Below the pieces are notes generated by a model. The model was not told the DNA's origin and made no database searches. It saw only the letters and a list, made by a program, of their open reading frames with translations. From contig OZ025261.1 in assembly GCA_964019135.1 (NCBI GenBank), forward strand, positions 35,268,820-35,332,819: a DNA stretch of 64,000 bases, read 5' to 3'. Positions 58,588 to 64,000 of the stretch are shown in pieces. Every line of letters starts with the position of its first letter. Positions within the stretch are counted from its first letter, which is position 1. Position numbers and translations under genes: made by a program. This stretch comes from Arenicola marina (Eukaryota > Annelida > Polychaeta > Arenicolidae).

Positions 58588-59764
58588 GGTCCGTCATCCC
58601 AATTACCACCAGTAATAAAAGTCCTACCATTCCCGGGGCCAGCGACCGCCGCCCCCCCCCCCCCCCCACTCCCTTCCAATCTACCCGCCGGCCTGAACTG
58701 CCATTGCTAATTACACTGGAGCGTGATTAAAGCCAATGAGTGACGTCATGGAGACCGGAGAAGAAGAGAAAAACCTGTTTGCGCCAGTTTAATGAGACAT
58801 AGGAAACTCTAATTATCGACATGTCGTCGCCAACTTCGTTCATTTGATTTCCTTGTTTAGTCGTTAATTAAATGTAAAGCCCCAGTCGCAGCATTTTCTG
58901 TTACTTCTGGAAGTTACGTCACTACTGCGAATTATATTTTTAGCTAGTCCGCCCTCCCCCCCCCCCCCCCATTCCACCCTAGTCAGCTCCAGGGCAGGGT
59001 AGGCGGAGTCAGGGGAGATGGATGGGGGATCGGGGGGGGGGGGTTCAGTGCCAATATTTCCGCAATATTTCTGGGGCCCGGGGGTGCAGAGCCAATAACT
59101 AAAGCTGGCCATGAATTGCTTCAGGCATAACAATGGCTTGGTGGAGAGAGGATGTCGCCTGTGGCTACCCCGCTCCCCCCCCCCCCCCCACCCCGCCCGG
59201 TCTACGCGAAGGCCCGACAGATGGGTCCCCGGGGTGGGTCACAGGGTGGCACTGTACAGAGATCGATAAGAACAATGACGGGCGGACTCACGTGCCACAC
59301 TGTAACCCTCTAACACATATTGTCAAAACAACTCCGTATTCTTAGAAATGGTTTCAGTCAGTATCGGATAAGTTTACGGTGCACTAAAACATCGGAACCA
59401 ACTTTGGTGCCGACCCTAGTGAGCCAATTCGTGGCTAACTGATGAAGTGCGCTTCCATCTATTTATAGCGATCCATTGGGTAACGCTATTACAACATTAC
59501 CACTCATTAATACGTCTGGTGCAGACAGGTAAATCGCAAGTTCATAAACACGATTAGAGGAGTCGTTACTATCATAACGATCGCCACTCGGGGGGGTAAT
59601 CTGGACTCTGGGTGCACCGGACGATCTGTGGCTGTACGTCAGCGGCCGCGCTCTGACGTGTGGTGACGAGGTTTGTGGCTGTGGAGTCAGACTTCCTGGA
59701 TGTCTGACGTCATATCCGGGTTAGTCGTCATGAGTCACGTGCCATGCTAGTAGTGCGCGATCGG
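58588..59764. other. Unique DNA with C/G tracts
   Basis: C tracts at 58651-58667, 58957-58969 and 59174-59189; G tract at 59032-59043. No gene recognised. Confidence 0.45.
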
Positions 59765-59765
59765 G

Positions 59766-60145
59766 CAGTGGTATCAATGTGAGGGGCATGGGGGTTGGGG
59801 GGGCAGACGGTGGTGGAGGGTGGTGGAGGGAGTGGTATCAATGTGAGGGGCATGGGGGGGGGGGGGCAGACGGTGGTGGAGGGTGGTGGAGGGAGTGGTA
59901 TCAATGTGAGGGGCATGGGGGGGGGGGCAGACGGTGGTGGAGGGTGGCAGACGGTGGTGGAGGGTGGTGAAGGGAGTGGTATCAGAGTGAGGGGCATGGA
60001 GGAGGGCCAGAAGGGGGTACAGGGTGGTGGAGGGTGGCAGACGGTGGTGGAGGGTGGTGGAGGGAGTGGTATCAGAGTGAGGGGCATGGGGGGGGGCAGA
60101 CGGGGGTACAGGGTGGTGGAGGGCGGCACAGGGGGTAGAGGATTA
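59766..60145. repeat. ~60-bp G-rich minisatellite, about 6 copies
   Basis: Units of AGTGGTATCAATGTGAGGGG + CATGGGGGGGGCAGACGGTG + GTGGAGGGTGGTGGAGGG with variable G runs. Confidence 0.9.
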
Positions 60146-60224
60146 TGGTAGCGGTGGTGGGTGGTAGAGAGGGGGGGGCGAGGGGGGGGTAGGACGTTGG
60201 GGCACGGGAGGGGGAGAAAAAGGG

Positions 60225-60712
60225 AGCTGGGAAAGGGCTGGCAGTGGGTGGGACAGGGGTGCGATGGGCTGGCAGAGGGGGGGGGCTGGGGAAGGGCTGG
60301 CAGTGGATGGGACAGAGGGGTGCGATGGGCTGGCAGAGGGGGGGGGCTGGGGAAGGGCTGGCAGTGGATGGGACAGAGGGGTGCGATGGGCGAGGGGGGG
60401 GGGGCTGGCAGTGGATGGGACAGAGGGGTGCGATGGGCGAGGGCTGGCAGTGGGTGGGACAGAGGGGTGCGATGGGCGAGCGGGGGGGGGGGCTGGGGAA
60501 GGTCTGGCGGTCGGTGGGACAGAGGGGTGAGATGGGCGAGTGGGGGGGGGGGGGGGGCTGGCAGTGGATGGGACAGAGGGGTGCGATGGGCGGGGAGAGG
60601 GGGGGAGGCTGGGGAAGGGCTGGCAGTGGATGGGACAGAGGGGTGCGATGGGCGAGGGCTGGCAGTGGGTGGGACAGAGGGGTGCGATGGGCAGCGTGGG
60701 AGGCTGGGGAAG
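60225..60712. repeat. ~45-62-bp G-rich minisatellite, about 9 copies
   Basis: Units of GGCTGGGGAAGGGCTGGCAG + TGGATGGGACAGAGGGGTGC + GATGGGC plus variable G runs. Several units fit the G-quadruplex pattern (four G3+ runs with short loops). Confidence 0.92.
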
Positions 60713-61925
60713 GTTAGACGGAGTGTGGCGGCCCAGTGAGGCTTGTTGCACCCAATAGGCGGGCGACTGGAGAGGGGGGGGGGGGGGGCGGCTCGAGGTG
60801 TCACGTGGAGGTGATCTCCCCGGCAGGATCCACGACACTCGGCTTTAACTAACGTGCATACCCAACGAGGCCTCGACACGACCACTTACATCCCCCACCC
60901 CAATCACCACCATCGTCACCTCGTCACCCCCCGTCCCTCACACACCTCCCGATTTTCACCCCGGCCAGGGCCATCCTCCACTGATTACTCGCACAACTTT
61001 TCCTCGGCAGAGACCTACCCCTCCTCAGTCCCTAGGCCAACGACTGGGCACCCCTCCACACCCACCACCACTGCCCACACAATACGATCGCCGTAGCCCC
61101 CCCCAATCCTCCAACATCCATCCACCAACACCAACGTCGCCCGCTTCCGGCTGTATTCTCCCCGATGTTCGTATTAAACCTTCATAGCTACTTACCCACT
61201 CCAATCCATCCATTCCCGCCCGTCAACCACCCCTCCGGGGGAGGAAGACTCCACCCCTAACACCCCCCCCCCCCCCCCCCTCCCGCCGTGTTGCCCGCTG
61301 ACGGGACCCACGCGGGAGGTGAGTGAGTCAATGACCCCCGATAACAAACGAGTCTTCACGCTGAGTTACCCCTCGCGTCCGCCAGAGTGACCCGAACCAC
61401 CCGTGAGTCCTCGTGGCCCTTCCCTCCCCACCTCCCCCCCCATCCATCTGTCCATCCCCCTTTGCCATCCTCCCCTCTCCCACCCCTTTATCTCTGCCTT
61501 CTTCAATCTTCCAGTCTGGACGCCCCCGCCCACCGCCCCCCTTAACACCCCTCCCTCCCTCAGTCTCCCTGCTACTTCTCCCCTATCCCCCCCCCCCACT
61601 CCTATACCTCCACCCCCCTCCAGCTCCATCCCCGCGCTTCTTGCGTCCGATTCCTCCCCCCATAAACTGCTCCCCCACCCTCTCCGTCCGCTCCACCCGT
61701 TGTCGATTTCACAAACACATGGTGACTGAGCACCAAACATCCATGGCACACACCCACGTCACACGTGCCTCGGTACCCTGCGGCCGTTACCACGATACCC
61801 TACACTATCTGGCGTAATATTACTGCCTTACCACCGTTGTGGCATGTAAACTTTGTCTTTTCCAATCTCCCACCTGTCTGGAAACTTGAGAACTATTGTT
61901 AATATTTGGCTTTGCAATTTTAATC
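60713..61925. other. C-rich low-complexity DNA
   Basis: C/T-rich on the plus strand, with a C tract at 61262-61280. Long open frames here are compositional. No gene recognised. Confidence 0.5.
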
Positions 61926-61929
61926 AATG

Positions 61930-62030
61930 GACACACATTCAACATTTAGCCAACGGACAATTCCAACATTTAGCCAAGGGACATTTTTCAACATTTAGCC
62001 GACGGATATACTGAACATTTGGCCAACATA
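61930..62030. repeat. ~24-bp repeat, 4 copies
   Basis: CAACATTTAGCCAACGGACA-type units, diverged. Confidence 0.8.
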
Positions 62031-62094
62031 CAGTTGGCGACATTGCCCGCTGACCCAGTGTCTGGGGTTGGTTGCACACTACTTTACATGAAGC

Positions 62095-62585
62095 GCGTGG
62101 GGTGGAGGGGCCCGAGTGATCCGGACAGGCCTTGGTGGAGGGCCAGAATGATCCGGACAGGCCTTGGTGGAGGGCCCGAGTGATCCGGACAGGCCTTGGT
62201 GGAGGGGCCCCGAGTGATCCGGACAGGCCTTGGTCGAAGGCCCGAGTGATCCGTACAGGCCTTGGTGGAGGGCCCGAGTGATCCGGACAGGCCTTGGTGG
62301 AGGGCCCGAGTGATCCGGACAGGCCTTGGTGGAGGGTCCGAGTGACCCGGACAGGCCTTGGTGGAGGGCCCGAGTGATCCGGACAGGCTTTGGTGGAGGG
62401 CCCGAGTGATCCGGACATGCCTTGGTGGAGGGCCCGAGTGACCCGAACAGGCCTTGGTGGGGGGCCCGAGTGATCCGGACCGGCCTTGGTGGAGGGCCCG
62501 AGCGATCCGGACAGAGCCTTGGTGGAGGGCCCCGAGTGATCCGGACAGGCCTTGTCGAGGGCCCGAGTGGTCCGGACAGGCAGTC
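62095..62585. repeat. 32-bp minisatellite, about 15 copies
   Basis: Units of GGTGGAGGGCCCGAGTGATC + CGGACAGGCCTT. Confidence 0.96.
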
Positions 62586-62930
62586 GGATTGAGTCCAGAT
62601 CATACCAGACCAACAGACATCTAGTCATGATGATGAAGATGTTAGTCATCACCCATATGAGAAGGAAGTAACAGGCTCCGTGCATATTAAATTACCCCCT
62701 GGGCGAGCCATTACAACTGGATTTTTCAGACCGATTGTGATAATACAGTAGAGCACTTATATACCAAGCAATGTTCGTCATACACAACTCCTATGTTCAT
62801 TACCATATAGTTACATGTGGATCGCCTGTGTGTTAACAATGCATTATGGATGTAACCATCGTCTCTCTGACTTAATGTACTCTGTATGAGTTAATGTACT
62901 CTTGGTTTGACGCAAGAACAAATATACTTG
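62586..62930. other. Unique DNA
   Basis: No gene or repeat recognised. Confidence 0.4.
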
Positions 62931-62932
62931 TC

Positions 62933-63208
62933 CAATAGAAGCCCAGTTAGCTCAGTGGGTAGTGGGCGTCCGATCCGGGTCCAATCGAAGCCCGGTTAGC
63001 TCAGTGGGTAGTGGGCGTCCGATCCGGGTCCAATAGAAGCCTGGGTTAGCTCAGTGGGTAGTGGGCGTCCGATCCGGGTCCAATAGAAGCCGGTTAGCTC
63101 AGTGGATAGTGGGCGTCCGATCCGGGTCAATAGAAGCCCAGTTAGCTCAGTGGGTAGTGGGCGTCCGATCCGGGTCCAATAGAAGCCAGTTAGCTCAGTG
63201 GGTAGTGG
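62933..63208 (+). repeat. ~48-bp tandem array of a tRNA-Lys-like 5' half, 6 copies
   Basis: Each unit has GCCCGGTTAGCTCAGTGGGT + AG, a good pol III A box and tRNA 5' half, then TGGGCGTCCGATCCGGGTCC + AATAGAA. The second part holds a weak B-box-like GATCCGGGTCCAAT, but no anticodon arm of normal length is present, so these are not tRNA genes. Confidence 0.85.
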
Positions 63209-63715
63209 TGGAGAGGGGGTACATAGCGTCCGATCCAGAATCCCCCATCGACATCGGTACCGGGGTGAGGTGAAGGGGGGGTGGGTACATAGCGTCCGAT
63301 CCCGAATCCCCCATCGACATCGGTACGGGGGTGAGGTGGGAGGGTACATAGCGTCCGATCCAGAATCACCCATCGACATCGGTACCGGGGTGAGGTGGAG
63401 GGGGGGGGTGGTATATAGCGTCCGATCCAGAATCACCCATCGACATCGGTACCGGGGTGAGATGGAGGGTAAATAGCGTCCGATCCAGAGTCACTCATCG
63501 ACATCGGTACCGGGGTGAGATGGAGGGTAAATAGCGTCCGGTCCGGATTCACCCATCGACATCGGTACCGGGGTGAGGTGGAGGGTAAATAGCGTCCGGT
63601 CCGGATTCACCCATCGACATCGGTACCGGGGTGAGATGGAGGGTAAATAGCGTCCGGTCCGGATTCACCCATCGACATCGGTACCGGGGTGAGGTGGGAG
63701 GGTAAATAGACAGTG
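63209..63715. repeat. ~58-bp minisatellite, about 9 copies
   Basis: Units of TAGCGTCCGATCCAGAATCA + CCCATCGACATCGGTACCGG + GGTGAGGTGGAGGGTA. It shares GCGTCCGATCC with the adjoining tRNA-like array. Confidence 0.95.
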
Positions 63716-63756
63716 TATGTATGTCATACTTTATGAGCTGCTTATGGATTACAGGC

Positions 63757-64000
63757 TTTTAGCCTAAGGGGATATCACAGGGACACTGCTCAGTGGTCCG
63801 GTATGAAGCTGCCTCGGCTGTGTTGGCCCACCCATGCACAGCTTGGGCCATAGACACAGCTGTTACATATTGCATCGGCCAGGCGAGAGCAACCTCCACA
63901 CCAATCAGCCATTTCGTGGAAATCCTTGCCCATCGCTCTTGTAAGGAGCATAAACACTTCATCAAGAGACAGAAGAGTGGACAGCTCCCCACAGCTTTCT
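63757..64000 (+). other. Open frame at right edge, possible partial exon or transposon ORF
   Basis: After CAGGCTTTTAG (acceptor-like) a plus frame stays open to the end of the window: PKGISQGHCSVVRYEAASAV, then LAHPCTAWAIDTAVTYCIGQ and FVEILAHRSCKEHKHFIKRQ. The composition looks more protein-like than other frames nearby, but the opposite strand is also open (77 codons) and I recognise no family. Confidence 0.22.

Noticed and set aside
59728-60885. 385-codon Pro-rich minus frame and matching Gly-rich plus frames
   Set aside because: C/G-rich minisatellites; no conserved domain, no splice or start context.
62933-63208. Cluster of genuine tRNA genes
   Set aside because: Units of ~48 bp are too short and lack an anticodon arm and a proper acceptor stem.

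Overview
The window comes from an animal genome, most likely a marine invertebrate. The evidence is a spliced gene with GT-AG introns that encodes a metazoan RIPOR/FAM65-family protein, several tRNA-derived SINEs, and very heavy minisatellite content with many long G/C homopolymers. The species cannot be fixed from sequence alone. There are no prokaryotic features.

One host gene explains most of the left two thirds. It lies on the minus strand. Its first coding exon is at 43272-42884 and its stop codon is at 2086-2084. I located 19 coding exons by reading splice sites and checking each junction for phase. Every junction is in frame from 38233 to the stop, giving about 996 codons, close to vertebrate RIPOR1/2/3 in length and order. 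One short exon, expected to encode the start of the N-terminal helical region, should lie between 42883 and 38234 and was not found. RIPOR proteins are Rho-GTPase-binding cytoplasmic scaffolds that act in cell polarity and migration.

The introns and flanks are dominated by tandem repeats; more than 30 arrays cover about 28 kb (roughly 44%). The largest is an 11.7 kb array of about 121 units of 96 bp (20470-32160) inside a 20 kb intron. Several arrays abut or incorporate exon edges. An 82/76-bp array at 11432-12600 carries 14 extra copies of the last 34 nt (28 nt in the shorter units) of a coding exon with its splice donor. A smaller array at 10640-10930 carries extra copies of an exon start with its acceptor. 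An array at 42421-42884 repeats the donor motif of the first coding exon. The array after the stop codon begins within the last codons. Two arrays are rich in the CRE/ATF palindrome TGACGTCA.

Upstream of the gene (43.4-64 kb) I see no convincing protein-coding gene. This part holds further minisatellites (including a tandem array of a tRNA-Lys-like 5' half), SINE copies of two families, G/C-rich low-complexity DNA, and a 200-base assembly gap inside a G-rich array. A short open frame at the right edge (63757-64000) may be part of a gene or transposon that continues outside the window.
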